From: Alphaproteobacteria bacterium
GTDB taxonomy: Bacteria; Pseudomonadota; Alphaproteobacteria; Rhizobiales; Aestuariivirgaceae
Length of the DNA: 6,053 nucleotides
Reading direction: 5' to 3'
Assembly (NCBI GenBank): GCA_005884715.1
Contig: VAZZ01000092.1
Coordinates: forward strand, 1-6,053
The notes beneath the pieces were generated by a model. It saw only the letters and a list, made by a program, of their open reading frames with translations, ran no database searches and was not told the origin of the DNA. The position numbers and the translations under genes are program-made. Shown here piece by piece: positions 1-4,256 of this stretch (positions within the stretch are counted from its first letter, which is position 1; each line of letters opens with the position of its first letter).

Positions 1-578
1 GCGTCCATCCACAATATATTCTGCCAGCAATGGCAGTAGAGTGTCGATTAGAGTATTCATTTCGAGCATGCGAACGCGAACGCGATCGTAGACTTCCTGA
101 GTTAGGCCACTGTGGAGCACATTGCCCGATCCGCCGTGAGTTGGAACAAGGTCACGAAACTCCGCTCGAACTCTTCCGTATTGTTCAATCGCATTGCAAA
201 CAGCGGCGTGGCGCATCTCAAACTGAACAATATCATCATAAATTCCATACTGCTTTGCTTCAATAAATACTATCAGGTCCTCGAGATCGACCGAAACAGG
301 CTTGAAGCCTCCTACGAGTGGCGTGATCTTCGTCCATGTCTCGGCTTCCTTCAGTCCGGCTAATTCCGCCTTTCTGATATCGTCGTCGATCGCATCTTTG
401 TATTACCGATGTCGCTCAGCATACGATTGACCTTCAACTGCGCACGATATGCACCGGCCTTCCTCCTTTCGTGTCGCTCTTTCTCGGCCAATCGCCACGC
501 AATGAACCCGCCGACAATGGCACCAACGAGCGCCCCGCCGAATCCAGCGATGAGCGCGACCCAATCGGATGGGATCAC
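1..578 (-). pseudogene. Single-pass membrane protein of unknown function, frameshifted, partial at left edge
   Basis: The gene starts at a GTG at 578, preceded by AAGGGGAAG about four bases upstream, a good ribosome binding site. Residues 6-29 form a glycine-rich transmembrane helix (VALIAGFGGALVGAIVGGF). A charged stretch follows (EKERHERRKAG), then a helical segment ending MLSDIGNT. This frame stops at 360. A second minus-strand frame, entered near 399 (KDAIDDDIRKAELAGL), stays open to base 1 for 133 codons. It has normal-looking protein content, for example LEDLIVFIEAKQYGIYDDIV and LIDTLLPLLAEYIVDG. The two parts join naturally if one base is restored around 397-405. No slippery heptamer is visible at the switch, so a one-base deletion is likelier than programmed frameshifting. 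About 193 residues can be rebuilt, and the true C-terminus lies outside the window. I do not recognise a function. Small membrane-anchored proteins of this layout are common hypothetical genes in rhizobial genomes. Confidence 0.72.
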
Positions 579-673
579 CGCTTCCCCTTTTCCTTGACAG
601 GTTCGCCGGCCTCATTGACCGGCTCGATGCTGCGGACAGGCCAGAGTCGGACAATCGGGTTAGCCGCTGTCAT
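575..673 (-). CDS. Possible short coding tail coupled to the membrane protein gene
   Basis: A minus-strand frame ending in TGA at 577-575 overlaps the GTG start at 578 by the GTGA arrangement typical of translational coupling. Its last ~25 residues (IVRLWPVRSIEPVNEAG, then a basic KEKGKR end) look like ordinary protein. The nearest ATG is at 673, giving 32 residues, but I see no clear Shine-Dalgarno sequence before it. Upstream of there the strand is antisense to the plus-strand gene fragment at 627-890. It may therefore be the surviving C-terminus of a larger gene cut off by rearrangement, or a chance frame. The function is unknown. Confidence 0.28.
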   Translation of the reverse strand: MTAANPIVRLWPVRSIEPVNEAGEPVKEKGKR

Positions 674-890
674 TGCGGAAATTGATGCTCTCTGCGATCG
701 CGAGAAATCAATTGCGTGCGAGATCATTGCAACGCCAGCGCGAACGATCGGGGGCCTGAAGGTCAAGGCGCGCGTCATTGAACGGTGTCATAGTGGCGAG
801 GAGATTTACCTGAATCAAGAGCAGACGACAGACGTGCGCCTCGCCCAATCGATCATTGACGATCTCCTAGCCCAGGCCGTCGTCAACTAA
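627..890 (+). pseudogene. 3' part of a hypothetical island gene, probably 5'-truncated
   Basis: From about base 657 the plus frame encodes a convincing alpha-helical protein: AAVIAEIDALCDREKSIACE, then IIATPARTIGGLKVKARVIE, then RLAQSIIDDLLAQ and a TAA at 888-890. The TPART-GL-VKAR core and an acidic SIIDDLLA ending recall a family of hypothetical proteins frequent in rhizobial islands and prophages; this is from memory, not a search. Members I recall carry more sequence before this core. Here the first usable ATG (627) has no visible ribosome binding site, and sequence upstream of about 640 reads better as coding on the other strand. I infer a 5' truncation at a junction between about 630 and 660. 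The gene keeps its 3' end and a terminator 31 bases later. A short functional 87-residue protein from ATG 627 cannot be excluded. Confidence 0.5.
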
Positions 891-916
891 AGGGGTCTCT
901 CGAGGCACCCGCCATT

Positions 917-948
917 TTAAAACCCCGCCGCAGGGCGACGGGGTTTTT
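917..948. terminator. Bidirectional Rho-independent terminator
   Basis: The dyad AACCCCGCCG / CGACGGGGTT (921-930 and 936-945 around a short loop) pairs over about ten positions with one mismatch. TTTTT follows on the plus strand, and AAAA precedes it, giving TTTT on the minus strand. It sits 31 bases after the stop of the plus-strand fragment ending at 890 and downstream of the minus-strand gene pair at 1161-1613, so it can end transcripts from both sides. Confidence 0.8.
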
Positions 949-1160
949 CGTCCGTGACATCGCCGACGATTTAAGCCTAAGTTTCCCCACGGTCGGTTCG
1001 GAACGCCGTCCAGGAATCGACCGTAACAGGGTGCACGATCCCCCCGGATCGCAACACCCATCCCCCGGCGTCGCGGTACCCAAGTTCCGGGCGCTGGGGT
1101 TTTAAGCCTTGGGTGAGTGTGGGACCGCCTAGTGGCAACCGGTCGCCGCGAGATGTCGGC
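949..1160. other. Intergenic segment with small hairpins, no convincing gene
   Basis: This lies between the bidirectional terminator and the stop of the 58-residue gene. Visible structure: a 6-bp hairpin with a CCCC loop at 1036-1051 (CGATCC / GGATCG), and a 7-bp dyad ACCCAAG / CTTGGGT at 1078-1084 and 1108-1114. A minus-strand frame stays open here, but it is an out-of-frame continuation of the 58-residue gene with no ribosome binding site of its own. The segment may be a structured 3' untranslated region of the minus-strand pair. Confidence 0.4.
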
Positions 1161-1337
1161 TTATTTTTTCCTCGGTTTTTTGTCTTTCGCGATGCTGGCT
1201 TCTGACGCCTCGCGTAGAGCGCGCAGCCGAAGGATTTTTTCATGAAGTTGCTGGCGTTGCGTGGCGGCTATTCTCATTGCATCAAGTGGCGCAAGAGTGC
1301 CTTCTGGCACTTTGATCGACGTGATGGGTGTGACCAT
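1161..1337 (-). CDS. Small basic protein, second gene of a two-gene unit
   Basis: An ATG at 1337 follows AGGAGGG with five bases between, an almost ideal Shine-Dalgarno sequence. The frame runs 58 codons to TAA at 1163-1161. The protein begins MVTPITSIKVPEGTLAPLDA, continues as one long amphipathic helix (residues ~20-50: RIAATQRQQLHEKILRLRAL) and ends in a strongly basic tail (KDKKPRKK). I count 13 Lys/Arg against 6 Asp/Glu, net about +7. Its start lies 12 bases after the stop of the 87-residue gene at 1350-1613, so the two are very probably co-transcribed. There is no membrane segment and no motif I recognise. The basic tail could bind nucleic acid or the acidic upstream partner; that is inference. 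A reading in another frame from ATG 1243 is out of phase and rejected. Confidence 0.72.
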   Translation of the reverse strand: MVTPITSIKVPEGTLAPLDAMRIAATQRQQLHEKILRLRALREASEASIAKDKKPRKK

Positions 1338-1349
1338 AGAACCCTCCTG

Positions 1350-1613
1350 CTAAGGCTCCGGATGCGTCGGAAGTTCCGGAGAGTTTGGAAAGAGCGTATC
1401 GATTGTTTCAGCGGGCACTAGGCCGTTAAGCGCCGCTCTCAGAATAGCTTCCTCCGAATGGCCACCATCAGCTGCAAGACTAAAAATCCGAGCGGCTAAT
1501 ATATTCCTGATTTGCGCTGGAATGGATTGACGTTTTTCCAGAATGGCGAGAGCGCGGTCATAGGCTCTTTGAAGGCGGTCCAGTCCTTCAACCTCGAAAT
1601 ATGCGTGCGGCAT
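1350..1613 (-). CDS. Small acidic helical protein, first gene of a two-gene unit
   Basis: The frame starts at ATG 1613 with GGGAGGA about four bases upstream and ends with TAG at 1352-1350, 87 residues. It is predicted to be mainly helical: residues ~9-30 (EGLDRLQRAYDRALAILEKR) and ~33-65 (AQIRNILAARIFSLAADGGH, then EEAILRAALNGL), with a proline-rich tail (PNSPELPTHPEP). I count 12 acidic against 8 basic residues, in contrast to the basic protein encoded 12 bases downstream. The IPAQIRNILAARIFSLAADG segment resembles hypothetical proteins common in Hyphomicrobiales accessory regions, as far as I recall. The function is unknown. The upstream sequence holds TATAAA (around 1659), a possible -10, but I see no good -35. 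Confidence 0.75.
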   Translation of the reverse strand: MPHAYFEVEGLDRLQRAYDRALAILEKRQSIPAQIRNILAARIFSLAADGGHSEEAILRAALNGLVPAETIDTLFPNSPELPTHPEP

Positions 1614-1825
1614 GTCGTCCTCCCGCCAGCGACATAAGCTGAAGGCTAGAACGGATTTTTATAGGGCGACTTAACATATGACACGTTCCACGCTCCGCCT
1701 TTCGCAAGGTTAATCATTTCTAGGAACCCACATCTGACCGACGCCGGAACATTTTAGGGGAAGCAACCCGTTTAGCGATCCGCCTACCGTCACCCCTCCA
1801 GCCCAGGCATTGTCCGGACGGAAAG

Positions 1826-1860
1826 ACAAAACCCGCCCCGTAGTACGCACAGGGCGGGTC
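1826..1860 (-). terminator. Probable minus-strand terminator
   Basis: ACCCGCCC (1831-1838) and GGGCGGGT (1852-1859) form a perfect 8-bp stem with a 13-base loop. Read on the minus strand, GGGCGGGT is followed by TTTGTC, a short T-run. It would end a minus-strand transcript coming from the possible integrase remnant at 2015-2203. Confidence 0.5.
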
Positions 1861-1872
1861 AGAAAGGACTCA

Positions 1873-1902
1873 TCGCTTCGGGGGTTCGGGGAGTCGAAGC
1901 GA
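1873..1902. repeat. 8-bp inverted repeat
   Basis: TCGCTTCG (1873-1880) pairs perfectly with CGAAGCGA (1895-1902) around a 14-base G-rich loop. No T-run follows on either strand, so it is not an obvious terminator. It lies 13 bases from the preceding dyad, giving two stable hairpins in a row in a non-coding stretch. The role is unknown. Confidence 0.5.
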
Positions 1903-2105
1903 GATTTGGTTACTCAACACACCGACACGCGAGAAAGACAGGTTCGTCAGCTTGGGGGCGACAACTTGGAAGGGGCGCGGCGAGCCTGCACTTTCCCAAG
2001 TAAAAACGCTGAGCTTATTGAGACGCCTCCGCATTATCGTAGGTGAATCCGGTGCCAGAATTTTGGCTGTCGCCGATATCCTCTTGCGCTGTTAAGGCTG
2101 CACGA

Positions 2106-2129
2106 AAATTGGTACCCAAATTGGTACCC
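2106..2129. repeat. Perfect 12-bp tandem repeat
   Basis: AAATTGGTACCC occurs twice back to back (2106-2117 and 2118-2129). Each copy contains the palindrome GGTACC. The second copy runs directly into the 14-bp palindrome at 2127-2140. In the minus frame of the possible integrase tail it encodes LGTN twice. Close to a tRNA attachment site, such repeats could be arm-type recombinase or excisionase sites; that is inference. Confidence 0.65.
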
Positions 2130-2140
2130 AACGCGTTGGG
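2127..2140. repeat. 14-bp perfect palindrome
   Basis: CCCAACGCGTTGGG is its own reverse complement over all 14 bases and overlaps the end of the 12-bp tandem repeat by three bases. It could be a site for a dimeric DNA-binding protein beside the candidate attachment site. Confidence 0.6.
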
Positions 2141-2208
2141 ACGATACGAGACAGGACGTTTCGATGCCCCTGCTCCATTCGCTAAAAGCCTTGATTTTCC
2201 GAACTAAT

Positions 2209-2228
2209 CGGGACGCGACGGGACGCGA
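2209..2228. repeat. Perfect 10-bp tandem repeat
   Basis: CGGGACGCGA occurs twice without a gap (2209-2218 and 2219-2228). A partial relative, TGGGACGATACGAG, begins at 2137. The repeat lies only 18 bases from the point where tRNA-Ser identity ends, where accessory recombinase sites would be expected. Confidence 0.6.
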
Positions 2229-2246
2229 AAATACTGAGAATTCGCA

Positions 2247-2285
2247 TTAGCAAACCGCCGCCTTCAGCCGCTCGGCCACGTCTCC
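2247..2285 (-). tRNA. 5' half of tRNA-Ser(GCT), truncated in the anticodon loop; candidate attachment site
   Basis: Read on the minus strand from 2285, the sequence has the acceptor arm GGAGACG, the TG linker, a D arm (GCC, then the GAGCGGCTGAA loop, then GGC), the 5' anticodon stem GCGGT and the loop TTGCTAA with anticodon GCT. These match the 5' half of a bacterial tRNA-Ser. After 2247 the next bases (TGCGAATTC) do not pair with GCGGT. No variable arm, no T arm of the GGTTCGAATCC type and no 3' acceptor CGTCTCC follows in the next ~90 bases or elsewhere in the window. The gene as it stands cannot give a working tRNA. A break in the anticodon loop is what integration by a tyrosine recombinase would leave if the element restored the tRNA at its other end; a deletion would look the same. 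A functional copy must exist elsewhere. Confidence 0.72.
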
Positions 2286-2452
2286 CGCGAGGCCACGTCA
2301 TGACTGTATTTGGCCCGGCTGTGAAGGAAGATCTTGCGAGGAAAACAAATCACAATATCTCAATTGGCCATCAGCCAAGCCCGATTGCTTCGCAAAGGGA
2401 ACCGTGCGACATTGACAGAGTTAAGTGCATATTATCGGGATGCGCGATAAAC

Positions 2453-2465
2453 GGCCTTGAAGGCC
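2453..2465 (+). promoter_or_regulatory. GGCCTT-N-AAGGCC dyad upstream of the small exported protein gene
   Basis: GGCCTT and AAGGCC flank a single base, forming a perfect inverted repeat that ends eight bases before the Shine-Dalgarno sequence of the gene starting at 2485. The position fits an operator or a leader element of that gene, but no regulator is identified and a 13-bp dyad can arise by chance. Confidence 0.25.
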
Positions 2466-2484
2466 AAGTTGCCAGGAGACGTGA

Positions 2485-2760
2485 ATGCGCCGGATTATAT
2501 TGAGCATTGCTTTCGCCGGTGCGATTTTCGGCCCCGCTCTTGCGGCTGAGAATTTCATTCCGGGCGGACACACCTATTCACCCGACAACATACCCCTACC
2601 CGACCTCAATACCGAGCAGGACAACATCAATCTGAACGCCGATATCATTCAATCGGAGATCAATACCAAGCAGCGCGAGCGTAAGCTGCTCGACAGCCAG
2701 ATGCAGCGCTTCATCGGGGAACAGGAACTCCAGGGCGGCGACTACACGCTCGAATATTGA
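2485..2760 (+). CDS. Small exported protein of unknown function
   Basis: The ATG at 2485 follows AGGAG with six bases between. The 91-residue product begins with a typical signal peptide: MRR, then the hydrophobic core IILSIAFAGAIFG, then PALA before a likely cleavage after residue 20 or 21 (ALA-AEN). The mature part (~70 residues) is acidic and Asn/Gln-rich: a proline-containing segment (FIPGGHTYSPDNIPLPDLNT), then a predicted helix or coiled coil (SEINTKQRERKLLDSQMQRF) and an acidic end (GDYTLEY). There is no cysteine, so it is not a lipoprotein and has no disulfides. I infer a periplasmic location. It stands alone on the plus strand and converges on the Sel1-type pseudogene, whose stop is 10 bases away. 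I do not recognise a function; similar short exported hypotheticals occur in Hyphomicrobiales. Confidence 0.78.
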   Translation: MRRIILSIAFAGAIFGPALAAENFIPGGHTYSPDNIPLPDLNTEQDNINLNADIIQSEINTKQRERKLLDSQMQRFIGEQELQGGDYTLEY

Positions 2761-2770
2761 GGCTTATTTG

Positions 2771-3000
2771 CTAGTGAAGTTCGATCCATGCGCGCGCCTG
2801 GCGTTGCGCCTCGGCGATCTGGCCTGAGGTCATCTCGCGCGAGATCTCTTAAGCGCCGCGATGTTGAACCATTTGTGCGCCGTCACATAACTCTGTTCGA
2901 CCTCGAGACCGAGGCAATATATCAGGCCGAGATGTAAAAGCATGTCGGCCGATTTGCCGGTTTCGATTGTCGGCGCCGACAAGCCTTGAGAGCGAGCCAT
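2771..3000 (-). pseudogene. Sel1-type repeat protein, broken by internal deletion
   Basis: The frame starts at ATG 3000 after GAAGGACAGGAGC. It reads MARSQGLSAPTIETGKSADM, then LLHLGLIYCLGLEVEQSYVT, then AHKWFNIAALK. This is the start of the short Sel1-like proteins common in Hyphomicrobiales, with the Sel1 signature of G, A and HKWFN-AA positions. The frame then leaves the family and stops at 2830 (KRSRAR). In another minus frame the expected C-terminus follows at once: EISREMTSGQIAEAQRQAR, then AWIELH and TAG at 2773-2771. Family members I recall have about ten residues between these blocks (a GN--EA--LR segment). The simplest reading is a deletion of about 31-34 bases at ~2848-2852, which also shifts the frame. 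A 14-bp palindrome (2832-2845) lies at the deletion point. The product is probably non-functional; the role of intact members is unclear. Confidence 0.78.
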
Positions 3001-3086
3001 GCTCCTGTCCTTCTGTTTGATTTCCCTGCCGGTCTTTTTGTGTGACCGTGCACACACGAAGATGCGCCCGGCGCCGCCAACAGCAG

Positions 3087-3152
3087 GTTAAGCGACAGAC
3101 TTAACGGGGGCTGAAGTCGATTTACTCGACTTTCCGATTAATTGAATCAATT
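3087..3152. repeat. Cluster of three inverted repeats between the EEP gene and the Sel1 pseudogene
   Basis: Three dyads lie within 66 bases: GTTAAG / CTTAAC (3087-3092 and 3100-3105); AAGTCGA / TCGACTT (3114-3120 and 3126-3132, 5-base loop); and AATTGA-A-TCAATT (3140-3152), which contains a GAATC site of the kind methylated by CcrM in alphaproteobacteria. They lie 68 bases or more after the stop of the EEP gene and upstream of the Sel1 pseudogene start at 3000, both on the minus strand. They could therefore end the first transcript or control the second. None has a T-run, which weakens the terminator reading. Confidence 0.45.
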
Positions 3153-3219
3153 CAGATGATTAGCCGGTGAGCCCCAGAGCCCGCATTTACGGGACGCTAA
3201 CCAGCAAGAGACAATAGCG

Positions 3220-4236
3220 CTAAGGCCCTATCGGGACCGCGGCACGCACGACAAGCGGGAAATGATCGGATCCGGCATTGCCACCGATGCGCACCTGCTC
3301 CAGCGATTTCACTTCCTCGCTGGCGAAGACATGGTCGATGGCGAGCTGGGGGATCTGCAGGCGTGCCGGCCAAGTGGGCAGCCAGCCATCGAGCCGGCGC
3401 AGGCCCGAGCGCTGTTCGAAGCTGGTGAGCATGCGTGAAGACGGCGTCGCATTGAAGTCACCCATGACAATGCGCGCACCCGGCAGCTTGCGGACCAGAT
3501 CCCCGAGCTGACCCAATTGGGTCAGTTGTGCCCGCAGAAAAGGAAAATGGATCGCATGAGTGCCGATGACAGTCAGGCCGCCCAATTCCTTGCCGAAGCT
3601 GACGCGGATCATTGGCGGACCCACCCATTCGGCATGGCTTTCCGAATCAGCGATCGGGTATTTCGAGATCACCGCCATGTAGCAATGCTCGAGATGTATG
3701 CAATCCTCCTGAAAACCATATTTTGCCCGCAGCCGCTCCAGCACGGCGCGCTTCTCGGGCCCGAATTCGAGCAGCACCGCAATGTCGGGATCGTTGCGCT
3801 CGATCTCGGCCGCAAGGGCGTCGACATTGGAATTGCCGCTCCAGGTATTGAACGACATCACGCGGATGATGCGGGTTCCCTCCGGAGCCTTGACGTCGGG
3901 GGCAGGATAGGTTGCCGCACTCCTGTGCGGGATGATCCCGATCACCAGGAGCCCGACGATGATGACGGTGATCGCCGTCAAGACGCGCGCAAAGGGCATT
4001 AGGAAGCCAAGCGCGAAGGCGATTGCGATCAGCCAGAACTGGGTGGAGAACTGGCCGAATACATCGAAGGCGATCCACAGATTGCCAAGCCATCCGCCCA
4101 GTACCCCGGCAAGCCCCAAGAGCAGGCAGACGAAACAAATGAAACGTCCCCGCCTTCGGCGTGGCTTGGGTGAAGACGCAGAGTCACCCGTCTCCAATTC
4201 CGGCTCGATAGGGCCGGCTCTAGTCTCAACTGTCAA
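3220..4236 (-). CDS. Membrane-anchored endonuclease/exonuclease/phosphatase (EEP) family protein
   Basis: This is a 338-residue metal-dependent hydrolase of the EEP superfamily. An N-terminal basic segment (PRRRRGR, 26-31) precedes three hydrophobic helices (~32-56, ~67-85, ~87-103). The EEP domain spans ~122-335 with the expected motifs: MSFNTWSG (Asn130), LLEFGPE (Glu157), IGTHAIHFP (His227), MGDFNATP (Asp260, Asn262), LAIDHVF (Asp301, His302) and GSDHFP (Asp324, His325). The catalytic set is complete. By the positive-inside rule the catalytic domain would face the periplasm. Three helices followed by an EEP domain resemble VanJ-type membrane phosphatases, so a lipid-linked or phospholipid-type substrate is possible; the real substrate is unknown. 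The start is a TTG at 4236 with GAGG seven bases upstream. An in-frame TGA just upstream leaves no longer option, and the first ATG would lose the membrane helices. It begins 20 bases after the GST-like gene, suggesting one operon. Confidence 0.88.
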   Translation of the reverse strand: MTVETRAGPIEPELETGDSASSPKPRRRRGRFICFVCLLLGLAGVLGGWLGNLWIAFDVFGQFSTQFWLIAIAFALGFLMPFARVLTAITVIIVGLLVIGIIPHRSAATYPAPDVKAPEGTRIIRVMSFNTWSGNSNVDALAAEIERNDPDIAVLLEFGPEKRAVLERLRAKYGFQEDCIHLEHCYMAVISKYPIADSESHAEWVGPPMIRVSFGKELGGLTVIGTHAIHFPFLRAQLTQLGQLGDLVRKLPGARIVMGDFNATPSSRMLTSFEQRSGLRRLDGWLPTWPARLQIPQLAIDHVFASEEVKSLEQVRIGGNAGSDHFPLVVRAAVPIGP

Positions 4237-4256
4237 ATCCTGGCCTCAGATTTTCC

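Larger units (their letters stand above)
1614..2014. other. Non-coding island segment, about 400 bases
   Basis: There is no convincing protein gene on either strand. It contains the promoter-side leader of the minus-strand pair (near 1614-1700) and two tandem dyads described separately at 1831-1859 and 1873-1902. A plus-strand frame starting near 1810 runs through both dyads and has no ribosome binding site, so I treat it as non-coding. Confidence 0.5.
2015..2203 (-). pseudogene. Open-frame remnant, possibly the C-terminal tail of a lost tyrosine integrase
   Basis: A minus-strand frame is open for 62 codons between a TAG at 2206-2204 and a TAA at 2017-2015, with no plausible start codon. It reads LANGAGASKRPVSYRPNALG, then TNLGTNFRAALTAQEDIGD, and ends TYDNAEASQ. 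The LGTNLGTN repeat recalls the variable C-terminal tails of integrases beside tRNA genes in Hyphomicrobiales. That is an impression, since no catalytic region is present to confirm it. The position supports it weakly: it lies directly inside a split tRNA-Ser and is followed by a terminator-like hairpin on the same strand at 1826-1860. Alternatively it is non-coding attachment-site DNA whose 12-bp tandem repeat happens to read as a repeated tetrapeptide. Confidence 0.28.
1..2246. mobile_element. Probable terminal part of a genomic island integrated at tRNA-Ser
   Basis: The segment is bounded on the right by the split tRNA-Ser and has no left boundary within the window. It carries small hypothetical genes, damaged genes at 1-578 and 627-890, tandem repeats and palindromes next to the boundary, and a possible integrase remnant. 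The flank beyond 2286 holds ordinary chromosomal genes including gatB. No intact integrase, relaxase or transposase gene is present, so the element type is undetermined. Confidence 0.42.

Noticed and set aside
112..363. 83-codon plus-strand frame at the left edge
   Set aside because: It is antisense to the continuous minus-strand frame of the frameshifted membrane protein, whose sequence looks much more like protein.
397..405. Programmed -1 frameshift in the left membrane protein gene
   Set aside because: The site AATACAAAGATG contains no X XXY YYZ slippery heptamer, and I see no obvious stimulatory structure just downstream, so a mutation is simpler.
977..1243. 88-codon minus-strand frame starting MKKSFGCALY
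   Set aside because: It begins inside the 58-residue gene in another frame, has no ribosome binding site, and its arginine/glycine/tryptophan-rich content looks like untranslated GC-rich DNA.
1746..1772. GGAAC-N18-CGTT resembling a general-stress (EcfG-type) promoter on the plus strand
   Set aside because: The spacer is one to two bases longer than the usual 16-17, and no convincing plus-strand gene lies downstream.
1810..2046. 78-codon plus-strand frame
   Set aside because: It runs through two hairpins and across the tandem features, has no Shine-Dalgarno sequence and has low-complexity charged content.
2191..2207. GATTAGTTCGGAAAATC as a possible tRNA T arm completing the serine tRNA
   Set aside because: Loop length and stem do not fit a T arm, and no acceptor strand complementary to GGAGACG follows.
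2412..2435. TTGACA followed by TATTAT upstream of the small exported protein gene
   Set aside because: The spacer is only 12 bases, too short for a housekeeping promoter. No better -10 is found at 16-18 bases.
2300..2503. 67-codon plus-strand frame before the small exported protein gene
   Set aside because: There is no ribosome binding site, it overlaps the well-supported start at 2485 in another frame, and it has no protein-like features.
3517..4138. Long open frames opposite and in other frames of the EEP gene
   Set aside because: They are mirror frames of a GC-rich gene. The EEP frame has all catalytic motifs, while these have Arg/His/Pro-rich content without family features.
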